Source: Streptomyces sp. NBC_00286 (lineage in GTDB: Bacteria > Actinomycetota > Actinomycetes > Streptomycetales > Streptomycetaceae). Taken from it: DNA of 64,000 bases. Under the pieces are notes generated by a model. It had not been told where the DNA came from, searched no databases, and was given only the letters and a program-made list of their open reading frames with translations. Below, piece after piece: positions 40,447-47,922 of the stretch. The stretch's first letter is position 1, and each line of letters begins with the position of its first letter. The position numbers and the translations under genes are program-made. Location of the stretch: contig NZ_CP108054.1 of assembly GCF_036173125.1 (NCBI RefSeq), forward strand, positions 744,001 through 808,000, in the 5' to 3' direction.

Positions 40447-41546
40447 TTCGCGATGTTCGTCATCAGCGCGGTGCCGCGCCGTGAGTGGTCGTAACCGGCG
40501 AGCGGGTAGCCGTTGCTCAGCAGAGCGAAGGACAGGCCGGACTCCGGGTCCATGAAGCCCAGTTGGTACGCGGCTCCGGCGCTCCCGAAGAGCAACGGCG
40601 AGCCGGTGGACGGGAGTTGGCTACCCGCATCGGGGCCGGCGACGGTGACGAACAGTCCCATGCTGGTGCGCCGGCTGCCTCCGCCGCCGTAGAGCTGGTC
40701 GCCATACGGATGCTCGGTCAGCCGGATCCTGATTCCCTCGGCCACCGCCTCCGGCTTCCACAGGCCCGAGTGCTCCAACGCCTGGAAGTAGAGGGCGACA
40801 TCGGCAGCGGTGGCGACGAGTGCGTGACTGGGTTCGCCCGCCGCCAGCACCCGCGGGTCGGACAGGTACCAGGGTCCCCAGGGGTCGGGTTCCTGGTCGT
40901 CGTCGGTGCGGTCGGTGGCAGTCATCGGGGCGACCGTGCCGGGCTGCCGGTCGACGGGGACGCCCAGTTCGATCGAGGTCAGGCCCAGCGGCCGTACGAT
41001 CCGCTCGCGCAGGTAGTCGGCGAAGGGCAGCCCCGTACGCCGCTCGGTGATCTCGGCGATCAGCCAGGCGGCCGAGGTGAGATGGAACTGGAAGCGGCTG
41101 CCCGGCGGATAGTCGAGGCGCCAGCGGCCGAAGGCGGCGAGCCGCTGCTCCCGGTCGAGCATCTTCGGGTGGCCGAGCGGGGCGAAAGGGAAGCCGGCGG
41201 TGTGGGTGAGCACCTGCTCGACCGTGACCGCCTCCTTCCCGTTCGTTCCGAACTCCGGGATGATCGCGGCGACTTGCTCACCGAGGTCGAGCAGTCCGTC
41301 GCCCATCAGCTTCCACACGGCTCCGGCGACGATCGAGCGGCCGACGGACTGCAGGATGTAGCGCGTGCCGGGATCCGCGTCACCCCAGGTCTCGTAGGCC
41401 ACCAGTCGGCCGCCCCTGGCGACGGCGACCTGCGCCGACGGGAGCGGGCCGTGCTCCACTTCGAGCCTGATGCGGCGCAGCAGTACGTCGAGCCGGTGCC
41501 CGTCGACGCCCACTGTTTCGGGCGCGACGGGCACGTGGCCGGGCAT
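40422..41546 (-). CDS. Serine beta-lactamase/esterase-fold protein with altered active-site motifs
   Basis: A 374-aa protein of the class C beta-lactamase/DD-peptidase fold (VEQVLTHTAGFPF, YPPGSRFQFHLTSAAWLIAE, then LPFADYLRERIVRPLG). The usual S-x-x-K reads SVGRS, so the lysine is Arg. The usual Y-x-N in the PG..Y.N region reads FHL. Loss of both suggests it does not act as a standard serine hydrolase and may be a binding protein or have shifted chemistry. It is separated by 1 bp from the MaoC gene and so belongs to that operon. Confidence 0.75.
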   Translation of the reverse strand: MPGHVPVAPETVGVDGHRLDVLLRRIRLEVEHGPLPSAQVAVARGGRLVAYETWGDADPGTRYILQSVGRSIVAGAVWKLMGDGLLDLGEQVAAIIPEFGTNGKEAVTVEQVLTHTAGFPFAPLGHPKMLDREQRLAAFGRWRLDYPPGSRFQFHLTSAAWLIAEITERRTGLPFADYLRERIVRPLGLTSIELGVPVDRQPGTVAPMTATDRTDDDQEPDPWGPWYLSDPRVLAAGEPSHALVATAADVALYFQALEHSGLWKPEAVAEGIRIRLTEHPYGDQLYGGGGSRRTSMGLFVTVAGPDAGSQLPSTGSPLLFGSAGAAYQLGFMDPESGLSFALLSNGYPLAGYDHSRRGTALMTNIANLAADLVD

Positions 41547-41547
41547 G

Positions 41548-41970
41548 TCAGGACTCCAGGCGGACGGTCGCGGTGCCGGTGACGACCTCGGCGCCGTGCT
41601 GGTTGACGGTACGCAGCGAGAAGTGGGCGACCGGTCCGGCGGGCGTGTCCTCGATGGACTCGACGGTCGCCGTGGCGATCAGGGTGTCGCCGGGCCAGAC
41701 CTGCGCCTTGAAGCGGACCCCGTAGCTCAGCAGCGGTTCGATGCCGACCCAGTCGGTGAGGACCCGGCCGGTCATGCCCATCGTCATCATCCCGTGGGCG
41801 AAGACCCCGGGGTAGCCGGCGGCTTCGGTGGCGAAGACGTGGTCGGTGTGCAGCGGATTGAAGTCGCCGGAGGCGCCCGCGTACTGCACGATCCGGGTGC
41901 GCTTGAGATCGTCGACGAGTACGCTCTCGCGGGTCTCGCCGACCTTGATGTCATCCGCGTACGGGCTCAT
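41548..41970 (-). CDS. MaoC-type hotdog hydratase subunit
   Basis: A 140-aa single hotdog domain with the R-hydratase motif YAGASGDFNPLHTDHVFATE, including the Asp and His that activate water, followed by PGVFAHGMMTMGM. It overlaps the upstream gene by 4 nt (ATGA). The upstream protein is the second hotdog half, so the two should form a heterodimer hydrating an enoyl-CoA, as in HadAB- or ChsH-like enzymes. Confidence 0.87.
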   Translation of the reverse strand: MSPYADDIKVGETRESVLVDDLKRTRIVQYAGASGDFNPLHTDHVFATEAAGYPGVFAHGMMTMGMTGRVLTDWVGIEPLLSYGVRFKAQVWPGDTLIATATVESIEDTPAGPVAHFSLRTVNQHGAEVVTGTATVRLES

Positions 41971-42446
41971 CGGCTGTCGTCCTTTCCGGTGGAACTGTTC
42001 GCCGGTTCCTCGGACTTGGGGGTGGCGGGGCCCTCAGGCACGACGGCCACGGTCCGGGCGCTGACGACCGGTTCGCCGTCGGCGTCCCGGTACTCCGTGA
42101 TGCGTTCGCTGAACAGCAGGCGTCCCGTGCGGCCCTGCTTCTGCCAGCTGCGGCCCGGCACGGTGTGGGCGTACAGCGTCTCCCCAACGCGTACCGGACG
42201 GTGGTACTCGAAGTGCTGTTCGGCGTGCAGCCCTCCGCCGCCCTCCGGCATCACGCCCGGACCGGCTCCGGAGCCGAACCACTCCTCGCCGGGCTTCGGC
42301 CGCAGGTGGCAGTCGGGATCGAAGTGGGCGCTCGCCCAGGTGAAGGTGGGCGGGGCGAGCTGCTCGTACGCCGGATTCTCGTCGCCGATGGCCCGGGCGA
42401 ACATCAGAATGTGCCCGGCCTCGACGGGGAACGGGTGCCCTGTCAT
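41967..42446 (-). CDS. FAS1-like/MaoC N-terminal-type hydratase partner
   Basis: A 159-aa hotdog protein without the catalytic Asp/His set. It has an N-terminal EAGHILMFARAIGDENPAYE, PPTFTWASAHFD, and a central GGGLHAEQHFEYHRPVRVGE. This is the pattern of FAS1-like dehydratase domains, which supply the acyl-binding half of heteromeric hydratases. The C-terminal 25 residues are charged and variable. It is coupled to the catalytic MaoC gene by a 4-nt overlap. Confidence 0.82.
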   Translation of the reverse strand: MTGHPFPVEAGHILMFARAIGDENPAYEQLAPPTFTWASAHFDPDCHLRPKPGEEWFGSGAGPGVMPEGGGGLHAEQHFEYHRPVRVGETLYAHTVPGRSWQKQGRTGRLLFSERITEYRDADGEPVVSARTVAVVPEGPATPKSEEPANSSTGKDDSR

Positions 42447-42506
42447 CGTTGGTTCTCCTCGTGGTCAGAAAAGCGGCCCTGGTCAAGTCCGGTGCGGTGG
42501 ACGCTC

Positions 42507-42554
42507 CTTAAGGGGCGCGGGGAACTGCGCGAGCAACCCCCACCGGCCCGCGGG
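42507..42554. repeat. Streptomyces intergenic repeat (CTTAAGGGGCGCGGGGAACT type)
   Basis: The gap between the hydratase and crotonase genes carries a block starting CTTAAGGGGCGCGGGGAACT and ending in CCGGCCCGCGGG. I recognise this unit as widespread in streptomycete intergenic DNA. It can fold through CGCGGG (42516-42521) and CCCGCG (42547-42552) and probably acts as a transcript-processing or attenuation site. Confidence 0.6.
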
Positions 42555-42558
42555 TTCA

Positions 42559-43428
42559 TTACCGTGCTTCCAGCGGAGCGCTTGCGTACGGGAGGAACGC
42601 GTCGCGTGTCGCCTCGTTCGGGTCGAAGTCCGGGGGCAGGCCCTCGAACTTGGGCTCCCGTTTCTCCACGAAGCTCGCCACCCCCTCGCGGAAGTCCGGC
42701 GAGCCCGCGAAGAACTCCATCGCCGAGTAGCTGCGGGCCAGGGCGTCGGTGAAGCCGCGGTCGAGGTCGCCGTACACCTGGTGGCGTACTACGGCCATGG
42801 CGCGCGGAGAGCAGTTGCGGGCGATGTCGCGGGCGTACGCACGGGCAGCGTCGAGAAGCTGATCCGGCTCGACGACGCGACTGACGAGCCCCAGTTCTTT
42901 GGCTTCGTCGGCGTCGAAGACTCGACCGGAGAGCAGCAGGTCGAGCGCGTTCTCCAAGCCGATGACGCGCGGCAGCACGTACGGCAGGTTGTACTCGCCG
43001 GCCAGTCCGCGCCGGGTGAAGGCGGTGGTGAAGCGGGCGCCGCGGGCGGCGAAGCGGACGTCGCAGATCAGCGCCTGGATGAGGCCGATGCCCGCGCAGG
43101 CGCCGTTGACAGCGGCGATCAGGGGCTTCGGCATGTTGCGCCGGCTGTACATGGGCACGCGGGCCTGGAGGTTGAGGGACTCGCCGGGCTGGGAGTTCTG
43201 CTCAAGGCGCTGGACGTCCATGCCGGGGCAGAACGCCTTGCCCGCCCCGGTGATGATGATGACGCGGACGGCGGGGTCGACTGCGGCCTCGTCCAGGAGC
43301 GCGAAGAACCGCTGCTCCATGGGGATGCTCCAGGCGTTCTTGCGCTCGGGCCGGTTGAGGGTCACGGTGGCGACACCGTCCTCGTCGACCTCGTACAACA
43401 CCAGGTCTTCTGTGGGCTGTTCGGTCAT
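42559..43428 (-). CDS. Enoyl-CoA hydratase/isomerase (crotonase family)
   Basis: A 289-aa crotonase. It shows LNRPERKNAWSIPMEQRFF, KAFCPGMDVQRL, NGACAGIGLIQALICD and a catalytic Glu in RRGLAGEYNLPYVLPRVIG. It resembles the crotonase at 37169 in key motifs and general layout, suggesting paralogues handling successive or related substrates. It is followed upstream, after 6 bp, by the PaaI thioesterase gene on the same strand. Confidence 0.87.
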   Translation of the reverse strand: MTEQPTEDLVLYEVDEDGVATVTLNRPERKNAWSIPMEQRFFALLDEAAVDPAVRVIIITGAGKAFCPGMDVQRLEQNSQPGESLNLQARVPMYSRRNMPKPLIAAVNGACAGIGLIQALICDVRFAARGARFTTAFTRRGLAGEYNLPYVLPRVIGLENALDLLLSGRVFDADEAKELGLVSRVVEPDQLLDAARAYARDIARNCSPRAMAVVRHQVYGDLDRGFTDALARSYSAMEFFAGSPDFREGVASFVEKREPKFEGLPPDFDPNEATRDAFLPYASAPLEAR

Positions 43429-43434
43429 CGTGTG

Positions 43435-43929
43435 TCACTCCTCGGCAAAGGGTTCGACGGGGTCGCCGACGCCGGCTCGCTCCCCGGAAATGCTCACGAC
43501 CACCTGGCCCCGGGCGCAGACGCGGCCGTCCGGCATGCGTACATCGACCTCGGCGAAGTGGAGGCGGCTGCCGCGTCGGACGCAGCGCGCGTACGCGATG
43601 GCCGCGTGGCCGCGGGCGGGCGCGAGGTACTGCACCGACATGGAGACGGTGCTGAGCAGGCTGCCCTTGGTGAAGTCATGGCCGGCGATCACGGCTCCCG
43701 AGCCCGCGGTGTCGATCAGCGCCGAGACGACTCCGCCGTGGAAGACGCCTTCGTGGGCCGAGAGCGCCTCGGTGAAGGGCATCGTCATCTCGATGCCGTC
43801 CGGGTCCCAGCGCAGGACGCGCATACCGGCGCTGCGGTTGAACTTGACCCCGCGTTCCCAGCGGGCCCGGAACCACTCGCGGCGCTCGCGTTGTTCCTGG
43901 TCGGTGAGGGTCCTCGCCGTGACGGTCAT
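43435..43929 (-). CDS. PaaI-type hotdog thioesterase
   Basis: A 164-aa hotdog thioesterase with the signature HEGVFHGGVVSALIDTAG and VSMSVQYLAPARG. PaaI-type enzymes release CoA from dead-end aryl- or acyl-CoA esters and so relieve CoA trapping. ATG 43929 has GGAAGGTG upstream. It is first in its operon and diverges from the CoA-transferase gene across an AT-rich regulatory gap. Confidence 0.85.
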   Translation of the reverse strand: MTVTARTLTDQEQRERREWFRARWERGVKFNRSAGMRVLRWDPDGIEMTMPFTEALSAHEGVFHGGVVSALIDTAGSGAVIAGHDFTKGSLLSTVSMSVQYLAPARGHAAIAYARCVRRGSRLHFAEVDVRMPDGRVCARGQVVVSISGERAGVGDPVEPFAEE

Positions 43930-43963
43930 CCGCGCACCTTCCAGTCCAGGCTTCCTCAAGCGC

Positions 43964-44050
43964 AGGCTATATAGTTACATGATTTGGATAGTTGCAGCAA
44001 TCATGAGGCTACACCTGAGCCCCGCCAGATGTATTATTTATCTAACTCAT
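43964..44050. promoter_or_regulatory. AT-rich operator region between thioesterase and CoA-transferase genes
   Basis: This gap contains ATAGTTACATGATT (43971-43984), close to sites at 49117 and 54710. On the opposite strand it has AGTTAGATAA (44038-44047), the same ten bases found at 39143 and 49111. One copy lies near each divergent promoter. Confidence 0.55.
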
Positions 44051-44073
44051 TCATCGTAAACGGGAGGCTCTTG

Positions 44074-45285
44074 ATGCCGTCGACCGCCCTGGCCGGGATC
44101 CGCGTCCTCGATCTGTCCCGTATCCTCGCGGCGCCACTCGCCACCCAGACGCTGGCCGATCTGGGCGCGGAGGTGATCAAGATCGAGCGTCCCGGAGTCG
44201 GTGACGACTCGCGGACGTACGGGCCCCCGTTCCTCACTGACCGCGACGGCGAACCGACGGACACCGCCGCCTTCTTCCTCGCCTGCAACCGCAACAAGAA
44301 GTCGGTCACCGTCAATCACGCCACCGCCGAGGGGCAGGAGTTGATCCGCTCGCTGGCCGCGTGCTCGGACGTCGTCGTCGAGAACTTCCGCGCGGGCACC
44401 CTGGCGAAGTACGGCCTCGACCAGGAGAGCCTGCGCGCGCTCAACCCGCGGCTGGTCTACCTCTCCGTCACCGGCTTCGGGCAGACCGGCCCGTACGCCT
44501 CTCGCCCCGGCTACGACGGCATCTTCCAGGCCATGTCCGGAATGATGAGCGTCTCAGGGCATCCGGAGGAGCCGATGAAGGTCGGCATCAGCATGATCGA
44601 CATCCTCACCGGGCTCTACGCCTCCACCGCGATCCTCGCGGCCCTGCGGCACCGGGACGTCACCGGCGAGGGCCAGTTCATCGACCTGTCCCTGCTGGAC
44701 TGCGGGCTCGCCACGCTCTCGCACTTCGCGATGAACTACCTGGTCTCCGGCGAGGTCCCGCGGCGCCGGGCCAACGGCGGCTACGGCGGGATCCCGTCCC
44801 AGGCGTTCCAGTGCGAGGACAAGCCCATCTTCGTCGTCGCCGGCAACGACAAGCAGTTCGCGGCCTTCTGCGCGGCGGTCGACCACGGCGAACTGCTCCA
44901 GGATCCGCGGTTCGCCACGACCGCCGCACGGATCACCCACCGGGACGAGATCGTGCCCGTACTGGAGGAGATCCTGCGGACCAGGACCCGGGACGAGTGG
45001 CTGGCCGCGTTCGACGCGCACGATGTCCCGGCCGGGCCGATCAACGAACTGCCCGAGGTCTTCGCCGATCCGCAGGTCCAGCACCGGGAGATGCTGGTGG
45101 AGGTCGAGGACCCGGTGTCGGGGCGGCTGCCGCTGCTTGCCAACCCGCTGCGCCTCTCGGCGACTCCCGTCGGGGACTATGCGCCGCCGCCGTCGCTGGG
45201 CGAGCACACCGCCGAAGTACTCGGCGGGCTGGCCGGAGTGACGGAGGACCAGCTTGTCGAGCTGCGGGCGCGGGGCGTCGTATGA
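44074..45285 (+). CDS. CaiB/BaiF-family (class III) CoA-transferase
   Basis: A 403-aa class III CoA-transferase. It has LAGIRVLDLSRILAAPLATQ, LGAEVIKIERPGVGDDSR, NRNKKSVTVN, GYDGIFQAMSG and the catalytic Asp in ISMIDILTGLYA, then the C-terminal HDVPAGPINELPEVFADPQV. It moves CoA between carboxylic acids without ATP. No acyl-CoA ligase occurs in this cluster, so this enzyme may load the unknown substrate from another CoA ester. ATG 44074 follows GGGAGG; an earlier in-frame ATG at 43984 is unlikely. Confidence 0.9.
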   Translation: MPSTALAGIRVLDLSRILAAPLATQTLADLGAEVIKIERPGVGDDSRTYGPPFLTDRDGEPTDTAAFFLACNRNKKSVTVNHATAEGQELIRSLAACSDVVVENFRAGTLAKYGLDQESLRALNPRLVYLSVTGFGQTGPYASRPGYDGIFQAMSGMMSVSGHPEEPMKVGISMIDILTGLYASTAILAALRHRDVTGEGQFIDLSLLDCGLATLSHFAMNYLVSGEVPRRRANGGYGGIPSQAFQCEDKPIFVVAGNDKQFAAFCAAVDHGELLQDPRFATTAARITHRDEIVPVLEEILRTRTRDEWLAAFDAHDVPAGPINELPEVFADPQVQHREMLVEVEDPVSGRLPLLANPLRLSATPVGDYAPPPSLGEHTAEVLGGLAGVTEDQLVELRARGVV

Positions 45286-45303
45286 CGACCTGAATCGGCT
45301 GTG

Positions 45304-45326
45304 CGCACGGCCTGAATGGCCGTGCG
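45304..45326. terminator. Hairpin after the CoA-transferase gene
   Basis: A 9-bp perfect stem (CGCACGGCC, 45304-45312, with 45318-45326) and a 5-nt loop lie 18 bp after the CoA-transferase stop, in the gap with a convergent SDR gene. Confidence 0.6.
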
Positions 45327-45396
45327 GACTACCTACGGGTGCGGTGCGGGCGGCCGCGCGAAGGGCCTGAGTGACCCTACGTGGGGCGGCCGTCCG

Positions 45397-46164
45397 TCAG
45401 CCGATCAGCGTCCGGCCGCCCTCCAGCATCAGCGTCGCGCCGGTCAGATACGCCATGTCCTCGCTGACCAGCGCCGCCACCGCGCGGCCGATGTCCGCCT
45501 CGGGGTCACCGAGGCGGCCCAGCGGGATCCCGGCGTACAGCGGTCCGGCCTTCTCCGGGTGGGCGGCGAGGTAGTCCTCGGCGGCCGGGCTCAGGGCGGC
45601 CGGGCAGACAACGTTGACCCGGATTCCGTACGCGCCCCACTCCCGCGCGGCCACCCGACTCAGCCCGCGGATCGCCTCCTTGGCCATCGCGTACGCGCCG
45701 AACGTCGGATCGCCCTGCACCGCGGCGGACGAGCCGAGGTTCACGACGCTGCCCCGGCTCTCCTTGAGGTGGGGCAGGGCGGCCAGCATCGCGTGGAAGG
45801 TCGCCAACGGACCACTGCGGTAGGTGAGTTCGACATCGTCGTACGACGTCTTCTCCAGCTTGCGCTGCACCGACGACTGCGCGTTGTTGACGAGGACGTC
45901 CAGCGCGCCGAACTCCCGTACCGTCTCGGCCACCATGCGGTCGACGTCGTCGCGCTCGCCGACGTCACCGGCCACGGTGTACGCCCGCCCGCCGCGCTCG
46001 GCGATTTCGGCGGCCGTGTCCTTCAGCTTGCTCGCGGTACGGCCCGAGATCACCACCGCCGCCCCCTCGGTGGCCAGGGCGAGCGCGATCCCGCGTCCCA
46101 CGCCCTGTCCGCCTCCGGTGACCAGGGCCACCTTCCCGGCCAGCCGCGTACGTCGCTCCGTCAT
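45397..46164 (-). CDS. Short-chain dehydrogenase/reductase
   Basis: A 255-aa SDR with TGGGQGVGRGIALAL, an Arg in ISGRTASK favouring NADP(H), NNAQSS, Ser in NLGSSAAVQG and the YxxxK motif as AYAMAKEA. It is overlapped by 4 nt (ATGA) with the upstream NTF2-like gene, making a three-gene coupled unit with that gene and an acyl-CoA dehydrogenase. It probably reduces or oxidises a ring keto/alcohol or 3-hydroxyacyl-CoA. Confidence 0.85.
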   Translation of the reverse strand: MTERRTRLAGKVALVTGGGQGVGRGIALALATEGAAVVISGRTASKLKDTAAEIAERGGRAYTVAGDVGERDDVDRMVAETVREFGALDVLVNNAQSSVQRKLEKTSYDDVELTYRSGPLATFHAMLAALPHLKESRGSVVNLGSSAAVQGDPTFGAYAMAKEAIRGLSRVAAREWGAYGIRVNVVCPAALSPAAEDYLAAHPEKAGPLYAGIPLGRLGDPEADIGRAVAALVSEDMAYLTGATLMLEGGRTLIG

Positions 46165-46691
46165 GTCGTTTCCTTCCAGAAGAGTGCCCATGCGGGAAAG
46201 GCGTCCGGCAAGGCCGGTTCTCCGGCTCCCGGCCAGCCCTTGAAGTCCACCGCTTGGGGCCGCTCGGTGACATCGGCCGCGTACCAGTGCTGTTCACGGC
46301 GGCGGGAGAAGTACCACTCGCCGTCCACCCGCGCGTACTCGTCCCAGTAACAGATCGCCATCACGATCCACCGCTCCCCCACCTCGTGCTCGGCCCGGCA
46401 GTAGACCGCGCCGGTCGCCGTGTCACGGCCGGTGAACTCGATGCGGTGGCCGCAGATCTGGTGAACGGAGCGGCGGAAACCGCGCAGTTGGGGCTCGATG
46501 TGGGCGCGCAGGACCTGCCGGCCGCGGCCGTGGCGGCCCATGTCGACGTCGGGGCGGAAGCAGCCGGTCCAGGCGTCGAGGTCGCGGGCGTCCACGGCGA
46601 GGGCGTAGCGGATGGGGAGTTGCTGGATGGCGAGCTGCGATTCGACGCGGTCGATGCGGTCCTCGAGAGCCTGGATGTCGGCTGGGCTCAT
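46161..46691 (-). CDS. NTF2/SnoaL-like protein
   Basis: A 176-aa cone-shaped NTF2-like fold: an N-terminal helix DIQALEDRIDRVESQLAIQQ, then IRYALAVDARDLDAWTGCFR with the usual Asp/Cys region, and a C-terminal sheet with RVDGEWYFSRRREQHWY. Such proteins act as small isomerases, hydratases or dioxygenase subunits. Both ends overlap neighbours by 4 nt, so its amount is tied to the SDR and dehydrogenase. The start is ATG 46691. Confidence 0.78.
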   Translation of the reverse strand: MSPADIQALEDRIDRVESQLAIQQLPIRYALAVDARDLDAWTGCFRPDVDMGRHGRGRQVLRAHIEPQLRGFRRSVHQICGHRIEFTGRDTATGAVYCRAEHEVGERWIVMAICYWDEYARVDGEWYFSRRREQHWYAADVTERPQAVDFKGWPGAGEPALPDAFPAWALFWKETT

Positions 46692-47902
46692 GGCCGTGGG
46701 TCCTTGGGCAGGCCGAGGAGATGTTCGCCGATGATGTTGCGCTGGATCTCGCTCGAGCCGCCGTAGATCGTTTCCGCGAGGGAGAGCAGGAACGAGCGCT
46801 GCCGGGTGTCGAGTTCGTAGTCCTCGCCGATGATCTGTCCGGCCGGTCCCGCCAACTCCATGGCGAGATGGCCCAGTTGCTGGTGCCGCATCGAGGCGTA
46901 CAGCTTCGCCGTGGTGGACTGCGCTCCGGGTGTGCGGCCCGCGACCAGTTCGGCGACGGTCCGCATATTGGTGGTGCGCATGATGCGTACGGAGATCCAG
47001 GCATCCACGATCCGGCGGCGCAGCATCGGGTCGTGCAGCGCACCGCGTTCGCGGGCCAGCTCGATCAGGGCGTCGGCCTCCCGCTCGAAGGTGAGCTGCT
47101 GGGGCAGGAGCGTGGTGCCGCGTTCGATACCGAGGGTGCCCATCGCGGTGCGCCAGCCCTGGCCGACCTCGCCCACCACCATGTCCGCGCCGGTGCGGGC
47201 GTCGGAGAGGAAGATCTCGGCGAACTCGTCCTGGCCCGCCAGGTTGCGGATCGGCCGGATGTCCACGCCCGGTTGGTCGGCGGGGACGAGCAGCATGCTC
47301 AGCCCCTTGTGCCGCTGGGAGTCCGGGTCGGTGCGGACGAGTACGTAGAGCCAGTCGGCGTGGATCCCGAAGGACGTCCACACCTTCTGCCCGTTGACCA
47401 CCCAGTCTCCCCCACTCTCGGCTCCGCTCGAGCGGGAGGTGCCCCCATCGTCCCGCTCGGCGCGGGTGCGTACGGACGCCAGATCGGAACCGGCGCCCGG
47501 TTCGCTGAAGCCCTGCCCCCACAGCTCCTCGACGGCGAGGATGGGCGGCAGGAAGCGTTTCTTCTGCTCCTCGCTGCCCATCGCGAGCAGCATCGGGCCG
47601 AGCAGGTCGAGGGCGTTGCCGGTGGCACGGTACGGGGCGTTGGCCCGCGCGTACTCGTACTCGAAGACGATCTCCTCGAGCAGGCCGAGCCCGCGTCCGC
47701 CGTACTCGCGCGGCCAGCTGATTCCCAGCCAGTTCCCGGCGGACAGTTCGCGGTCCCAGGCGAGCCGGACGTCCCAGGCGGCGCCGTCGGTGGGGCCGCC
47801 GACGCCCCGGTGTGCGGCGAACTCGCCCACCAGGTGCTCGGCCAGCCAGTTCCGCAACTCGTCCCGGAAGTCCCGTACCGCGGGCCCGAAGTCCAGCTCC
47901 AT
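46688..47902 (-). CDS. Acyl-CoA dehydrogenase (larger, alpha-type)
   Basis: A 404-aa flavoprotein. It shows REYGGRGLGLLEEIVFEYEY, GQGFSEPGAGSDLASVRT, WVVNGQKVWTSFG, and a C-terminal ETIYGGSSEIQRNIIGEHLL. Between the two FAD segments it carries an insert, GGTSRSSGAESGG, encoded by a repeat element; this part is likely a surface loop. It is followed upstream, 20 bp away, by a shorter dehydrogenase. Such pairs form alpha2beta2 enzymes in steroid and ring-acid degradation, so a heteromeric enzyme is likely. Confidence 0.87.
   Translation of the reverse strand: MELDFGPAVRDFRDELRNWLAEHLVGEFAAHRGVGGPTDGAAWDVRLAWDRELSAGNWLGISWPREYGGRGLGLLEEIVFEYEYARANAPYRATGNALDLLGPMLLAMGSEEQKKRFLPPILAVEELWGQGFSEPGAGSDLASVRTRAERDDGGTSRSSGAESGGDWVVNGQKVWTSFGIHADWLYVLVRTDPDSQRHKGLSMLLVPADQPGVDIRPIRNLAGQDEFAEIFLSDARTGADMVVGEVGQGWRTAMGTLGIERGTTLLPQQLTFEREADALIELARERGALHDPMLRRRIVDAWISVRIMRTTNMRTVAELVAGRTPGAQSTTAKLYASMRHQQLGHLAMELAGPAGQIIGEDYELDTRQRSFLLSLAETIYGGSSEIQRNIIGEHLLGLPKDPRP
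47406..47448. repeat. Streptomyces palindromic repeat inside a coding sequence
   Basis: The block around CTCGGCTCCGCTCGAGCGGG with flanking CCCCCA resembles the dispersed streptomycete repeat usually found between genes. Its centre, CCGCTCGAGCGG (47424-47435), is a perfect 12-bp palindrome. Here it is in frame within the 404-aa acyl-CoA dehydrogenase and adds about 13 Gly/Ser-rich residues. Confidence 0.6.
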
Positions 47903-47922
47903 GCTTACGTCCTCCAGGGGAT

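Noticed and set aside
41470..43974. An 834-codon plus-strand open frame
   Set aside because: It lies opposite the MaoC, hydratase, crotonase and thioesterase genes and its translation has no family features.
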